Origin: Shewanella glacialipiscicola
Lineage (GTDB): Bacteria; Pseudomonadota; Gammaproteobacteria; Enterobacterales; Shewanellaceae
NCBI RefSeq assembly: GCF_023283485.1
Contig: NZ_JAKILU010000029.1
Coordinates: 1-38,204 of the forward strand
Direction: 5' to 3'
DNA length: 38,204 nt
The notes under the pieces are model-generated. The model was not told where the DNA came from and did no database searches. It saw only the letters and a list, made by a program, of their open reading frames with translations. A program made the translations under genes and the position numbers. Each line of letters starts with the position of its first letter. Position 1 is the stretch's first letter. Below are positions 7,687-16,287 of the stretch, piece after piece.

Positions 7687-7747
7687 TTTAACAAGGTTTT
7701 GTCCAAAAATGAGCGAGTGAATCACTCTACACCAGACTGATTCACGC
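7687..7747 (+). repeat. Repeat A with lead-in and hairpin
   Basis: TTTAACAAGGTTTTGTCC (7687-7704), then a hairpin with perfect 8-bp arms, GTGAATCA at 7717-7724 and TGATTCAC at 7738-7745. The lead-in recurs at 7954. Confidence 0.6.
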
Positions 7748-7953
7748 TATCCCCTAAAACCCGTCCTAATCCCCCGTTTGCGACTATTCTGGGGCGGTTT
7801 TTTCCCTTAAGATGAATCAAATCTCTAGAGAACTGATTCATGTCCCTGTTATGCCTATTCCGACTGGTTATATCGAACATTGATTAGTTTGTAGCCAAAC
7901 GAAGCATTGCTAATAGAATAGCTAATCCGAATCTGGCTAATACGAGTGAATTA

Positions 7954-7980
7954 TCTAACAAGGTTTTGTCCAAAAGTGAG
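7954..7980 (+). repeat. Repeat A lead-in only
   Basis: TCTAACAAGGTTTTGTCCAA then AAGTGAG. It matches 7687-7713 at nearly every base, but the hairpin that should follow is absent, so this copy is truncated. Confidence 0.55.
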
Positions 7981-8145
7981 CTAGGAAGCAACAGGCAGAT
8001 GACATGTGATTACTGAGTCACTTGAACCTGTTTGTGTCGAGTGAAGATTGTCCCTAGGCAATTTGTCTGTTAGCCTTCCTCGGTATTCAAATTATTAATT
8101 CCTTAGCGATCAAATTGATTACAAAATTAGACATATGGATGAATC

Positions 8146-8253
8146 CCTACTAAAAAATAGACAGCAAATTGAGCTTGGTGATTTTTCAGGTGTTAGACGC
8201 CAGCAACCTATGTAGCAGAAAGGATGATCACTTACTCGTCTATTTTTAGCAGG
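8146..8253. mobile_element. Possible MITE-like element at the umuC breakpoint
   Basis: CCTACTAAAAAATAGAC at 8146-8162 and GTCTATTTTTAGCAGG at 8238-8253 are inverted repeats (one mismatch and one extra A). The 108-bp unit is too small to code. umuC similarity begins within about 5 bases of its right end. Confidence 0.4.
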
Positions 8254-8257
8254 AATT

Positions 8258-9307
8258 ATTAGCCAACTGTATGAACTCTATGCCGATTTATCCGCAAAGA
8301 TGATGAATATCATTGGCCGATTTGCACCAGAGCAGCACGTCTATTCGATTGATGAAAGCTTTCTCTCCTTTAAAAATACTTACCCCGCCATTAAGTGCTT
8401 ACAGACCCAAGGCCAGTTGATTCGAAAAGCGGTTTGGAAAGAGACGCGTTTACCGGTTTGTGTCGGCATCGGCTCAACACTCACACAGGCTAAAGCGGCC
8501 AATCACGCGGCAAAGAAGTTACCTGGCTATCATGGTGTGTGTGTTATTGATAATGAACAAGACCGGATTTCAATTTTACAATCAATGAGTGTGAATGATG
8601 TCTGGGGCATTGGACGCAGGATAAGCAAAAAACTTGAATTGATGAACGTAAAGACCGCCTATGACTTAGCCAAAATCCCTGCAGGTTTAGCGCGTAAGCA
8701 ATTTAGTATTGAAATAGAACGCACTGTGCGTGAACTCAATGGGCAAGCGTGCAAAGTGTGGGACGAGGCGAGGGCGGATAAGAAGCAAATATTCTCGACT
8801 CGTAGTGTGGGCGAGCGTATTACCGAGTATGAGGATTTACTGCAAGCCTTAAGTAAACATGTGGCGATTGCCGCAGCGAAAGCGCGTAAGCAAGGTTCAA
8901 GCTGTAAAACCATGTTGTTGTTTGCCAGCAATTCCCCCTACGATGAACGCCCAACAGGCTTTAAGACCTTAGTGCATTTTGCTTGTGCTACCGATTGCAG
9001 CATTGAACTCACTCAAGGTATGACGCAAGCAGCATCTCAACTTTTCCGTGCAGGCGTACGTTATTATAAAGTCGGCGTGGGCCTGATTGATTTAGTCAGC
9101 ACCCAGCATGGCCAGTTAGATTTATTCAATGTCTCAAAAGCTAAACCCGCGTTAATGAAGACTCTTGATGGCATCAATCAACGTTATGGCACAGATACCT
9201 TATTCATTGCCGCCCAAGGTATCGAGCAAAAATGGGCTATGCGCCGAGACTTACTCACGCCACAATACACTACCAAGTGGCATTGTCTGCCCGAGATAAA
9301 GTGTTGA
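8258..9307 (+). pseudogene. umuC: umuC, 5'-truncated Y-family polymerase
   Basis: C-terminal four fifths of UmuC, the catalytic subunit of error-prone polymerase V. Similarity starts at YELYADLS. The palm motif YSIDESF with its paired acidic residues is intact, followed by the helix-hairpin-helix WGIGRRISKKL and the little-finger domain through to the normal end (RRDLLTPQYTTKW). The first 80 or so residues are missing, including the metal-binding Asp of the ADVNSFYAS-type motif, so it cannot polymerise DNA. In frame the sequence is open from 8228; the first ATG is 8300, with no ribosome site before it. No umuD is upstream. Loss is adjacent to the inverted-repeat element at 8146-8253. Confidence 0.85.
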
Positions 9308-9357
9308 TATCCGGCAGTAGATTGATTCGTTAATGCCTCAAAGCGTGTCAGTATAGC

Positions 9358-9394
9358 TTAGACCCAATTTTTAGTCATACTACAGAGTGGCTAC
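9358..9394 (+). repeat. Repeat B, degenerate copy
   Basis: TTAGACCCAATTTTTAGTCA followed by TACTACAGAGTGGCTA; it matches copies at 4752 and 2086 with several changes. It ends 35 bases before the antitoxin-like gene. Confidence 0.4.
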
Positions 9395-9428
9395 TGTAAC
9401 TGTGACGATTCGAATAGAGGAATTGATA

Positions 9429-9704
9429 ATGAAGAATACTAAAATCAATATATTGCTCTCAAAATGTGACGCTACCACACCACTATCTGATGACTTAGCG
9501 GCAAGGGTTGATTCTCCTTCTGTCGGGAATGAGATTATTACTTATTGCGAAGAGACGCCTCTGAGTTCTGATGATGAGTATCGTGCAGCTTTAAAGAAAA
9601 TTGAAGGATTGTTTGATGCAATACCTAATACAGCTGAAGGTTCCGAGCTTGAAAAATGGATTTCATTAGTTGAATCATATGAAAATGAACACTTCCCAAT
9701 GTAA
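9429..9704 (+). CDS. HigA-type antitoxin N-domain without the HTH
   Basis: 91-aa acidic protein. Residues about 50-90 (AALKKIEGLFDAIPNTAEG, then ELEKWISLVESYENEHFP) match the N-terminal toxin-binding region of HigA-family antitoxins, where the stretch is normally followed by a helix-turn-helix. Here the gene stops at HFPM, exactly where the HTH would begin. The first 45 residues (LLSKCDATTPLSDDLAARVD) look like a different antitoxin head. AGAGGA lies 8 bases before ATG 9429. No toxin gene adjoins it. It could be a solitary immunity-type antitoxin or a decayed one. Confidence 0.5.
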   Translation: MKNTKINILLSKCDATTPLSDDLAARVDSPSVGNEIITYCEETPLSSDDEYRAALKKIEGLFDAIPNTAEGSELEKWISLVESYENEHFPM

Positions 9705-9763
9705 CTCACTGTTGCCCCGAAGCTTGATACGGACATCGAACTGACTTTGATTGCCTCTAAGTA

Positions 9764-9790
9764 GTTGACCTATTTTTTGTAATGTTACTT
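9764..9790 (+). repeat. Repeat B, copy 5
   Basis: GTTGACCTATTTTTTGTAAT then GTTACTT; the 3' half seen in copies 1-3 is lost. It lies 130 bases before endA. Confidence 0.5.
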
Positions 9791-9923
9791 TTTTTGAGAG
9801 CTGTTTTATTCAACTCTCCGATCTAACGTTACTTTTATATGTACTCGTGTAATTTAAACAGTTGGGATGAATGCATTTTTCTGATATAAAACAATATCTT
9901 CTTAAATCTCCTATAAGAACGTC

Positions 9924-10664
9924 ATGAACCACTCAAAATTTATGCTGTCTGTTATTCTATTTCTCATCAGCTTTCCATTGTTTGCAGAAGGTAACAATAC
10001 TAACGATTCCTTCAACAAAGCAAAAAAAACGCTCGAAAGAAATGTTTATCACGATAACCGCGTAACTATTTATTGTGGTGCTAATTTTGATGGCTTTTTA
10101 AATATTAAAAAGCCTTCTGGATTTGTAACGACAAAAAACCTAAAAAGAGCTAAAAAGGTCGAATGGGAACATGTGGTTCCTGCCGAAAACTTTGGGCGTG
10201 CTTTTAGTGAGTGGCGTAATGGTCATATCGAGTGTGTCAATCGTAAAGGCAAGTCATTTAAAGGAAGAAAATGTGCTGAGAAGATGAATGCTGAGTATAG
10301 ATATATGCAGGCCGATATGCATAATCTTTTCCCTGCAATTGGGGCTGTTAATGCGCTTCGCAGTAACTACAACTTTACTATGTTGCCTTCAGTCAATTCA
10401 GATTTTGGCAGTTGCGACATGCGTATCGATGATAGAAAGGCTCAACCACCAGAAAGCTCTAGAGGAACGATTGCGCGCACTTATATGTATATGGAACAGT
10501 CTTATTCGAAATACAAAATGAGTAAACAGCAGCAACAGTTAATGACGGCCTGGGATAAACAATATCCTGTGTCTAAATGGGAATGTAAACGTGCTAAGCG
10601 TATCGAGAAGCTTCAGGGCAATCCAAATGAAATTGTTAACTCAAGATGTCTTTCTGTTAACTAA
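9924..10664 (+). CDS. endA: Endonuclease I family secreted nuclease
   Basis: Non-specific periplasmic or extracellular DNase of the EndA/Dns family, 246 aa. A signal peptide (SVILFLISFPLFA) is followed by the mature enzyme. The beta-beta-alpha metal finger is visible: VEWEHVVPAENFGR holds the catalytic His, and MQADMHNLFPAIGAVNALRS holds the conserved Asp/Asn segment. Cys pairs around IYCGAN and SCDMR fit the family's disulphides. Length is normal (220-250 aa). The helicase gene starts 36 bases after the stop, but export makes direct cooperation with it unlikely. Chromosomal Dns enzymes degrade free DNA; on an island it could limit DNA entry, which is inference. Confidence 0.9.
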   Translation: MNHSKFMLSVILFLISFPLFAEGNNTNDSFNKAKKTLERNVYHDNRVTIYCGANFDGFLNIKKPSGFVTTKNLKRAKKVEWEHVVPAENFGRAFSEWRNGHIECVNRKGKSFKGRKCAEKMNAEYRYMQADMHNLFPAIGAVNALRSNYNFTMLPSVNSDFGSCDMRIDDRKAQPPESSRGTIARTYMYMEQSYSKYKMSKQQQQLMTAWDKQYPVSKWECKRAKRIEKLQGNPNEIVNSRCLSVN

Positions 10665-10700
10665 AAAAATCTAAGATTACAGTGGCAATAAACGCTCTAA

Positions 10701-13565
10701 ATGAATTTGGGTCTAGCTATGCGAAAAGAAATGGATTTTTTACCTGCAAATACGTTAGGGAGATTATTAGGATACAAGGGCATTAGCCTTGAGCGTACAA
10801 CATTAGTCGTCCACATGAGAAGCGTACAGGCAGCACTTGATTTAACTCAGTGTAATGAGTTCGTGCAGATGAATGAACGGTGGTATGGCAGTCAATTCAC
10901 ATTGACGTTAAACAACGCCTCACAATCAATCCGTTTCCTAAAAAAACAGAATGCAAAGGATTTTGTTCACGCCCTGAATAAACAAATAGCTATCTCATTC
11001 TCTGAATATCTTTCAATATTGGTTGCCACATGGGAGAGCGCTGTTGTTACTCAATATCCAAGACAATCATACCTTGGTGAGCTTCAACAGCTTTGTTCGA
11101 AAATCACTAAAGGGTATACAAAAAATTCTGCTATCTGGAACCAATATTTAAGTGATGCTTTAATTGATAAAATTCATGAAATTACTCAATTCCATCCGGT
11201 TTCATATACTGAGCTTCAACAACACCATGAAAAGATCCACCTCGAAAAGCGTGAAGTATTTTTAGATAACGTCGAATCAAACAAGCTAACGTTAGAGCAA
11301 CGCCTTGGTGTGCTTCGCTCTGATGACTTTAACATGGTACTCGCAGCCGCAGGAACCGGTAAGACATCAGTGATGGTTGCTAAAGCACTAGATTTAATTG
11401 ATAGAGGTTTAGCCAAACCAGAAGATATTTTGATTTTGGCCTACAACAAAGCTGCCTCGAACGAATTAAAAGTTCGACTAGATAAAAGCTCAAAAAAAGC
11501 TGATATAACGTTAGATAAAACGCCACATATATCCACGTTTCACTCTCTTGGTCGTCAGGTGTTGAGCGATGCAAGTATATCAACCTACATGAGTATTTTT
11601 GTCGAAGACCCGCTTAAACTGAAGCAATGGGTAACAGATTGGTTGCTGAATTATTTATCTGAGGATATAAGTCGTCTAGTCGACTTTATCAGCTTAACCC
11701 CAGAGCCTGTTGACCCATTTTCCATTAAGACACAGGCAGAGTACGAAGCGTATGTTCGCGATAATGAACTTCGGACGCTCAATGACGAATTGGTAAAAGG
11801 TTATCAGGAACTGCTGATTGCAAATTTTCTGTATTTGAATGGGATTCCCTATACATACGAAGCCAGATATGTCAGTAAGCGCAGGATTGAAATTGGTTTT
11901 GACTACAAACCTGATTTTCATATAGACGGTACTCATATTTATATTGAGCATTTTGGTATAGATAGAGCAGGCGGCACACGTCCAGATATCGATGCCCATC
12001 AATACAATGAAGACATAAAGAGTAAACGAACATTACATATTAAGTGTAGGACTACGCTTGTTGAGACATTCCATTATGAATGGGTTGAAGAAACGCTCAC
12101 ATCTGGCTTAGAAAAGAAACTTAAAATCTTAGACGTAGAATTTAATCCTATCAATAGTGAGCAGTTGCTTGAGCAGCTTCAAAGCACCGGTAAGATAGCT
12201 AACTGGTCTGATTTATTGTTAAAAGCATTATCATCAATCAGAGTTGAGCGACTTGATTACGATAGCATGCTTGCACGCTTTCAACGTGCAAACATCTCGC
12301 AACCTCAGAAGTACACTGTGTTACTGAATGCTCTACATGAAGCTTATGTTCAAGAGCTTCATGAGCAAAATGCGATTGATTTCGATGACATGATTATTAG
12401 AAGTATTGAAGCTATAGACAAAGGGTTGTTCACACCAAAATGGACTTATGTACTTGTTGATGAATTTCAAGATATCTCAACTGCACGTATGGATTTGGTC
12501 AAAGCCATTATTAAACGAGGACCAACACCATCTTTAACTGTGGTCGGTGATGACTGGCAATCTATTTACCGATTCTCCGGTGGCAAGCTTGAACTCACTA
12601 CTCGATTCGATGAATTAGTTGGCCTTTATACGGAAACAAAACTGCAAAAGACGTTTAGGTACAATAACAGTATTGCTGACACGGCAGGCTTGTTCATAAT
12701 GGAAAACCCTGAGCAGTATAAAAAGTATATTGTCACGCACACTAAGGTCGACAGTTCACAAGTTTACATGCTGGATGACAAAGTCGGTGTCAAAGATGGT
12801 TTATATCAAAGAGTAGTAGAAGTTGTTTCAAAGATTAAAAGTGTCGATAGCACCGCTAGTATCGCTGTCATCGGACGTTATAACTATCTGTTAAACGAAT
12901 CTAAAGCAGCTTTAGTCAAAAATAGATTAGTTGAGAACGTCTCACTTTGGAGTTTTCACAAGTCTAAAGGACTGGAGGCAGATTACTGTATTTTAATCGG
13001 TTTTTCACAAGGGAAATTAGGTTTCCCTAACGAAAATATTGACCAGGCAGTGATAGAAGCACTCTTACCAGCGTTAGATTCATATCCTCATTCTGAAGAA
13101 AGAAGATTACTTTATGTTGGCCTCACGCGAGCCAAGAAGAAGTCTTACATAATCGGTGACCCAACATCACCGTCAGCATTTATCAACGAATTATTAGCCC
13201 CAAAATATGAAGTCAATATTCATTCGAAAGCTTTCCAGGAGCTCTATAGGAAAAAATTTAAATGCCCTAATTGCGAAGAAGGTTATTTGAAACTAATAAA
13301 TGGTAAGTTTGGCGGATTCTATGCCTGCAGCACAGGAAAGGGATGTCGGGTAGGTAAGGCGCGTGTATGTACTGAATGCGGTGCACCATCAGTTGATAAT
13401 CGAGGCTCAAGTGATTGTAATAACCAGGATTGTCGTCATTCGATGAGGATTTGTGAGCAATGTGGAAGGCCTATGATACTACGAAATGGCAAGTATGGTG
13501 AGTTTTGGGGCTGTTCCGGTTATAGTACACAAGATGACCAATGTAAGAATACTAGTAAGCAATAA
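10701..13565 (+). CDS. Helicase IV-like UvrD/Rep-family helicase with nuclease-like insert and zinc ribbons
   Basis: Superfamily 1A DNA helicase, 954 aa. Order: an N-terminal helicase-IV-type domain (1-195); Walker A AAGTGKTS at about 215; motif Ic/II region with a large insert that holds YKPDFHIDG and YIEHFGID (about 400-418), like a PD-(D/E)xK nuclease core; DEFQD at about 586; VVGDDWQSIYRFSGG (motif III); motif VI YVGLTRAK near 810; then two topoisomerase-type zinc ribbons, CPNC...CSTGKGC from about 853 and CEQCGRP...GCSG from about 917, with a CTEC between them. It resembles HelD but is longer at the C-terminus. ATG 10701 has no good ribosome site; ATG 10719 is an alternative. It may be housekeeping-type repair or an island-borne defence helicase. 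Confidence 0.85.
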   Translation: MNLGLAMRKEMDFLPANTLGRLLGYKGISLERTTLVVHMRSVQAALDLTQCNEFVQMNERWYGSQFTLTLNNASQSIRFLKKQNAKDFVHALNKQIAISFSEYLSILVATWESAVVTQYPRQSYLGELQQLCSKITKGYTKNSAIWNQYLSDALIDKIHEITQFHPVSYTELQQHHEKIHLEKREVFLDNVESNKLTLEQRLGVLRSDDFNMVLAAAGTGKTSVMVAKALDLIDRGLAKPEDILILAYNKAASNELKVRLDKSSKKADITLDKTPHISTFHSLGRQVLSDASISTYMSIFVEDPLKLKQWVTDWLLNYLSEDISRLVDFISLTPEPVDPFSIKTQAEYEAYVRDNELRTLNDELVKGYQELLIANFLYLNGIPYTYEARYVSKRRIEIGFDYKPDFHIDGTHIYIEHFGIDRAGGTRPDIDAHQYNEDIKSKRTLHIKCRTTLVETFHYEWVEETLTSGLEKKLKILDVEFNPINSEQLLEQLQSTGKIANWSDLLLKALSSIRVERLDYDSMLARFQRANISQPQKYTVLLNALHEAYVQELHEQNAIDFDDMIIRSIEAIDKGLFTPKWTYVLVDEFQDISTARMDLVKAIIKRGPTPSLTVVGDDWQSIYRFSGGKLELTTRFDELVGLYTETKLQKTFRYNNSIADTAGLFIMENPEQYKKYIVTHTKVDSSQVYMLDDKVGVKDGLYQRVVEVVSKIKSVDSTASIAVIGRYNYLLNESKAALVKNRLVENVSLWSFHKSKGLEADYCILIGFSQGKLGFPNENIDQAVIEALLPALDSYPHSEERRLLYVGLTRAKKKSYIIGDPTSPSAFINELLAPKYEVNIHSKAFQELYRKKFKCPNCEEGYLKLINGKFGGFYACSTGKGCRVGKARVCTECGAPSVDNRGSSDCNNQDCRHSMRICEQCGRPMILRNGKYGEFWGCSGYSTQDDQCKNTSKQ

Positions 13566-14269
13566 TTCCTAATTGGAATGGTTATTACGGAGCTTTATGG
13601 GTTTATGTCCATACATGTGCTTTCTCTGTAAGTCATATATGCCGCATTGAACAAGGGAGTCTGATATGCATATGGTTTTATTTCAGTTGTTTTTACTTCG
13701 AAAGCTATATCTGACATCGTTAGCACTATTTCTTTAATGTGTTGAGGATTGATAGTACGGGTAATTCTCAATTTGTCAAAAGTGTATAGTTATTTATAGG
13801 TAAAATAAGTGTATGGGTGATTATTGCTAAGTACAACGATAGATTTCCCACTACAATCAGAACATCGATGCTAGGTGTACTTCGCTAGACGCTTACACTT
13901 GAAAACGACGATACGTTAAAGCTGATTCAAGATATTGACGATAGGGCTGAATACTTTGATTCATTAGCAGAATTTAGTATTTTATCAGCGAGGGTTAGAA
14001 GCTTTAAAATAGTTATATTCCAGGGAAAGGATCTGAACGTATGAGATAACCGCAAAACGGCACGACTGGTACTCTATTGAAAAAACTAGCTAGATTTTTA
14101 AATTTTTTGAGTTAGTGGGGGAATACAATGACTTTATGGTGCATACTTGTGCTCAGTGTTCTAGCGTAACACTATTACTGATGCAATGCGGTCATTGAAC
14201 GTTAGTAAGGCTAGGTTACTTAAGCCGAATAGTGGATTAACGCTATTCAGCTTAAGTGCAAGAGTTTGA
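13566..14269. other. 700-base gap with a decayed coding scrap
   Basis: No full gene on either strand. A frame without a start codon is open at 13889-14044 (reads DDTLKLIQDIDDRAEYF near its start) and may be the relic of a lost gene. The stem-loop at 14218-14257 lies at the right end. Confidence 0.4.
14218..14257 (-). terminator. Stem-loop at the 3' end of the terF-like gene
   Basis: ACTTAAGCCGAATAG and CTATTCAGCTTAAGT pair over 15 bases with one wobble and a 10-base loop. It lies 13 bases after the terF-like stop. There is no T run on either side, so it may stabilise the mRNA end or act in a factor-assisted way. Confidence 0.45.
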
Positions 14270-15538
14270 TTACCTAATTATCGATTTACGCTTGACCTCA
14301 GCAAGCCAGCCAGAGAACTCAGTCAACAGCTTGTCATAAAGCACATTGTCCGGTACCGTTTTGAAGTTATCAATAGGGAAAAAGTCAGTGTTATCAAGAA
14401 GGCGATCGGTGAAATCGTCCAGTTCTTCTAATATCCCATATTTGTGCCCACCAAGACCTACAAACTTCCAGAAAATTGGGTAATTGGCCGACTCGCGAAT
14501 TGCATCTTTGATAGCTCTTGTCTTAGTGATTCCACCATCGGTAATGAAGACAACAAACACCGGTTCATCGCTATTTTTGAAGTGCTTAATAACATCTGCC
14601 ATTACAGGTGGCTCATTATTTACCCCACCAAGCGTCGGCAATAATTCGAATAGCCCACGTTTACCCGAGTTTTGGATGCCAGAGATATAACCTTTAATGT
14701 TACTTAGCGACACATCAGGGTATTTTTTGTGGCGTTCACCAAATCCCCAAACTTCCATCTGTCCATCGTCATCAAACTGTGTTGCCAAGACAGTAATTCG
14801 CTCTAAAACAGCTTGAACATTACCTTGCTTGAATTGCTGAGTCATAGAACCAGATGCGTCGAGAACGAAGGCGACCTTAGCCTTAACATGCTCTAGTTTG
14901 TGCTTAGCCAAACTAATACTCACTGGTTTGGCTAGATTGATGAGATGCGGCGCTTGCTCTTGTAGCTTTTTCTCCAGGCTTACCCCCGCAGTTGGCTTGG
15001 ACGCCTCTAGAATGGGGGTAGGTGCAGGGGCAGGCTCATCATCCACATCGACACCATAGTTTATCGCTAATGCCGCTAGGCCGCCATTAAACCCCATTCC
15101 AAGCGCTTTAAACTTCCATGCGCCGTTATGCCGGTAAATCAGCCCGACGATCAATGCTTTCTCGCTGCGATTGTCCAATGGCACATTGAAACTAGCCTGC
15201 CCATCCACCTTTAAGCTCAGACTGGCAAGATGGCCGACCGTACTGCTTCCATCCACTACCATGGTCAAAGCAATCTTATCAACAGTGGGCTCGACCTTTG
15301 CAGTGCTCACAACATAGCGGCCACCTGTAGGTGTCTTGCTATAAACAACCGCCCCATTGATTGATTCTGGCTGATTGTAAAAAATGAAGTCACTATCACT
15401 TCTCACTTTGTCTTGGTTCGTCAACAAGAAGGCAGAGGTATCCACTTCACCCGCAAAGTTTACGCCGTGCTGATAGTTCATATCAATGACAAGTTCGCTA
15501 CCACTTAAGCCAGTGTTTTGACCTGAAATAAGTTCCAT
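14270..15538 (-). CDS. terF: TerF-like protein: TerD domain fused to a von Willebrand A domain
   Basis: Cytoplasmic Ter-system protein, 422 aa. Residues 1-160 are a TerD-type calcium-binding beta domain (VDTSAFLLTNQDKVRSDSDF, FNGGLAALAINYGVDV). A Pro-rich linker (PAPAPTPILEA, about 168-180) leads to a vWA domain from about 215 with the metal site VLDASGSMTQ and VVFITDGG. The vWA part is expected to bind partner proteins and link TerD-fold proteins to the TerC membrane complex. AGGGGG is 5 bases before the ATG. It is co-transcribed with the membrane protein gene upstream (23-base gap). The symbol follows the TerD-vWA layout of terF. Confidence 0.85.
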   Translation of the reverse strand: MELISGQNTGLSGSELVIDMNYQHGVNFAGEVDTSAFLLTNQDKVRSDSDFIFYNQPESINGAVVYSKTPTGGRYVVSTAKVEPTVDKIALTMVVDGSSTVGHLASLSLKVDGQASFNVPLDNRSEKALIVGLIYRHNGAWKFKALGMGFNGGLAALAINYGVDVDDEPAPAPTPILEASKPTAGVSLEKKLQEQAPHLINLAKPVSISLAKHKLEHVKAKVAFVLDASGSMTQQFKQGNVQAVLERITVLATQFDDDGQMEVWGFGERHKKYPDVSLSNIKGYISGIQNSGKRGLFELLPTLGGVNNEPPVMADVIKHFKNSDEPVFVVFITDGGITKTRAIKDAIRESANYPIFWKFVGLGGHKYGILEELDDFTDRLLDNTDFFPIDNFKTVPDNVLYDKLLTEFSGWLAEVKRKSIIR

Positions 15539-15561
15539 ATTTCCCCCTAACTCGACTCTTA

Positions 15562-16212
15562 TTAATACCCTAAATCACCGCCGCGGCTGACTTTAGTTCT
15601 AGCTTGCAAAGCCATTAAGCACTCATCACGCTTTTGCTTATTGGTGAAATTTATTTGACGTGAACCAAATGCACCATGAATATAAAAGTTGACCCCTTTT
15701 TCCCGTGTGATATTGGTTATTTCCTTAATAGGAATTTCTTCACACTCTCCCATTTGTTTTAGAAATTGAAGTCGCAGATTTTCGCTTGCACTTGCGTTCG
15801 CAAGATCAACTGGGATTATCATTCTATTAGAATCGTCATTGAATATAACGCCTAAATATCGCACAGCCACACGCTGAGCAAGCTTACAGACCGGGTAGAT
15901 ACCTAGCGCGAGAAGTATGGCATCCAGACCGAGTATAACCTTTTGGTAATCTGGGCCCACAAGACCTGATAATTGACTCGTAGCATAAAACATAATGATC
16001 AACGTTGTGGTAATTAAGCCTACACTATACACAATGCTTTTGATTAGTTGAGCGCTATCAAATACCCGTTGAGCATTACTTGTCGAAAAATAGATTTTCT
16101 TCAATTTCTTGTAATGAAAGAACGACACAAACATAAACGGTAAAAATAGTAAAACTCCTGCCACCATGAAGAAGAGTTTTATCGACTCATCATTCGCTTT
16201 TCTTCTCGCCAT
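15562..16212 (-). CDS. Novel membrane protein inserted between terE and terF
   Basis: 216-aa protein that I do not recognise and that is not a standard ter gene. It has three or four hydrophobic segments: FFMVAGVLLFLPFMFVSFF near the start, then IVYSVGLITTTLIIMFY and VILGLDAILLALGIYP. The C-terminal 90 residues are soluble and end in DLGY; they contain a PH-like pattern of strands (IPIKEITNITREKGVNFYIH). ATG at 16210-16212 is chosen because an upstream TTG (16245) lies inside the terE terminator hairpin. It is followed 23 bases later by the terF-like gene, so the pair may be a separate transcription unit or a read-through tail of the ter operon. Confidence 0.7.
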   Translation of the reverse strand: MARRKANDESIKLFFMVAGVLLFLPFMFVSFFHYKKLKKIYFSTSNAQRVFDSAQLIKSIVYSVGLITTTLIIMFYATSQLSGLVGPDYQKVILGLDAILLALGIYPVCKLAQRVAVRYLGVIFNDDSNRMIIPVDLANASASENLRLQFLKQMGECEEIPIKEITNITREKGVNFYIHGAFGSRQINFTNKQKRDECLMALQARTKVSRGGDLGY

Positions 16213-16233
16213 TTTTTTCCCATACTGCTTGAT

Positions 16234-16266
16234 AAAAAAGGGCAAACTCCGTTGTGTTTGCCCTTT
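16234..16266 (-). terminator. Rho-independent terminator after terE
   Basis: On the - strand AAAGGGCAAAC pairs perfectly with GTTTGCCCTTT across an 8-base loop and runs into TTTTTTAT. It lies 22 bases after the terE stop. It separates terZABCDE from the membrane protein and terF-like gene. Confidence 0.8.
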
Positions 16267-16287
16267 AAAGATTAAGTCATCTGCGAA

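Larger units (their letters stand above)
7576..8257. other. Long spacer with two lead-ins of repeat A and a MITE-like element
   Basis: No gene seen in 680 bases. It holds a full repeat A at 7687-7745, a GC-rich stretch with a weak terminator-like end (GGGGCGGTTTTTT near 7790-7803), a second repeat A lead-in at 7954-7980, and the inverted repeats at 8146-8253. Confidence 0.5.

Noticed and set aside
7755..7806. Strong terminator in the 7.7-kb spacer
   Set aside because: A T run follows GGGGCGG, but the matching left arm is broken by several mismatches, so the stem is doubtful.
8300..9307. Functional umuC from ATG 8300
   Set aside because: The protein would lack the N-terminal catalytic Asp and the start has no ribosome site.
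9924..13565. endA and helicase as one DNA-degrading machine
   Set aside because: EndA carries a signal peptide and acts outside the cytoplasm, while the helicase is cytoplasmic.
16213..16245. TTG start for the membrane protein
   Set aside because: It would lie in the terE terminator stem; ATG 16212 is better placed.
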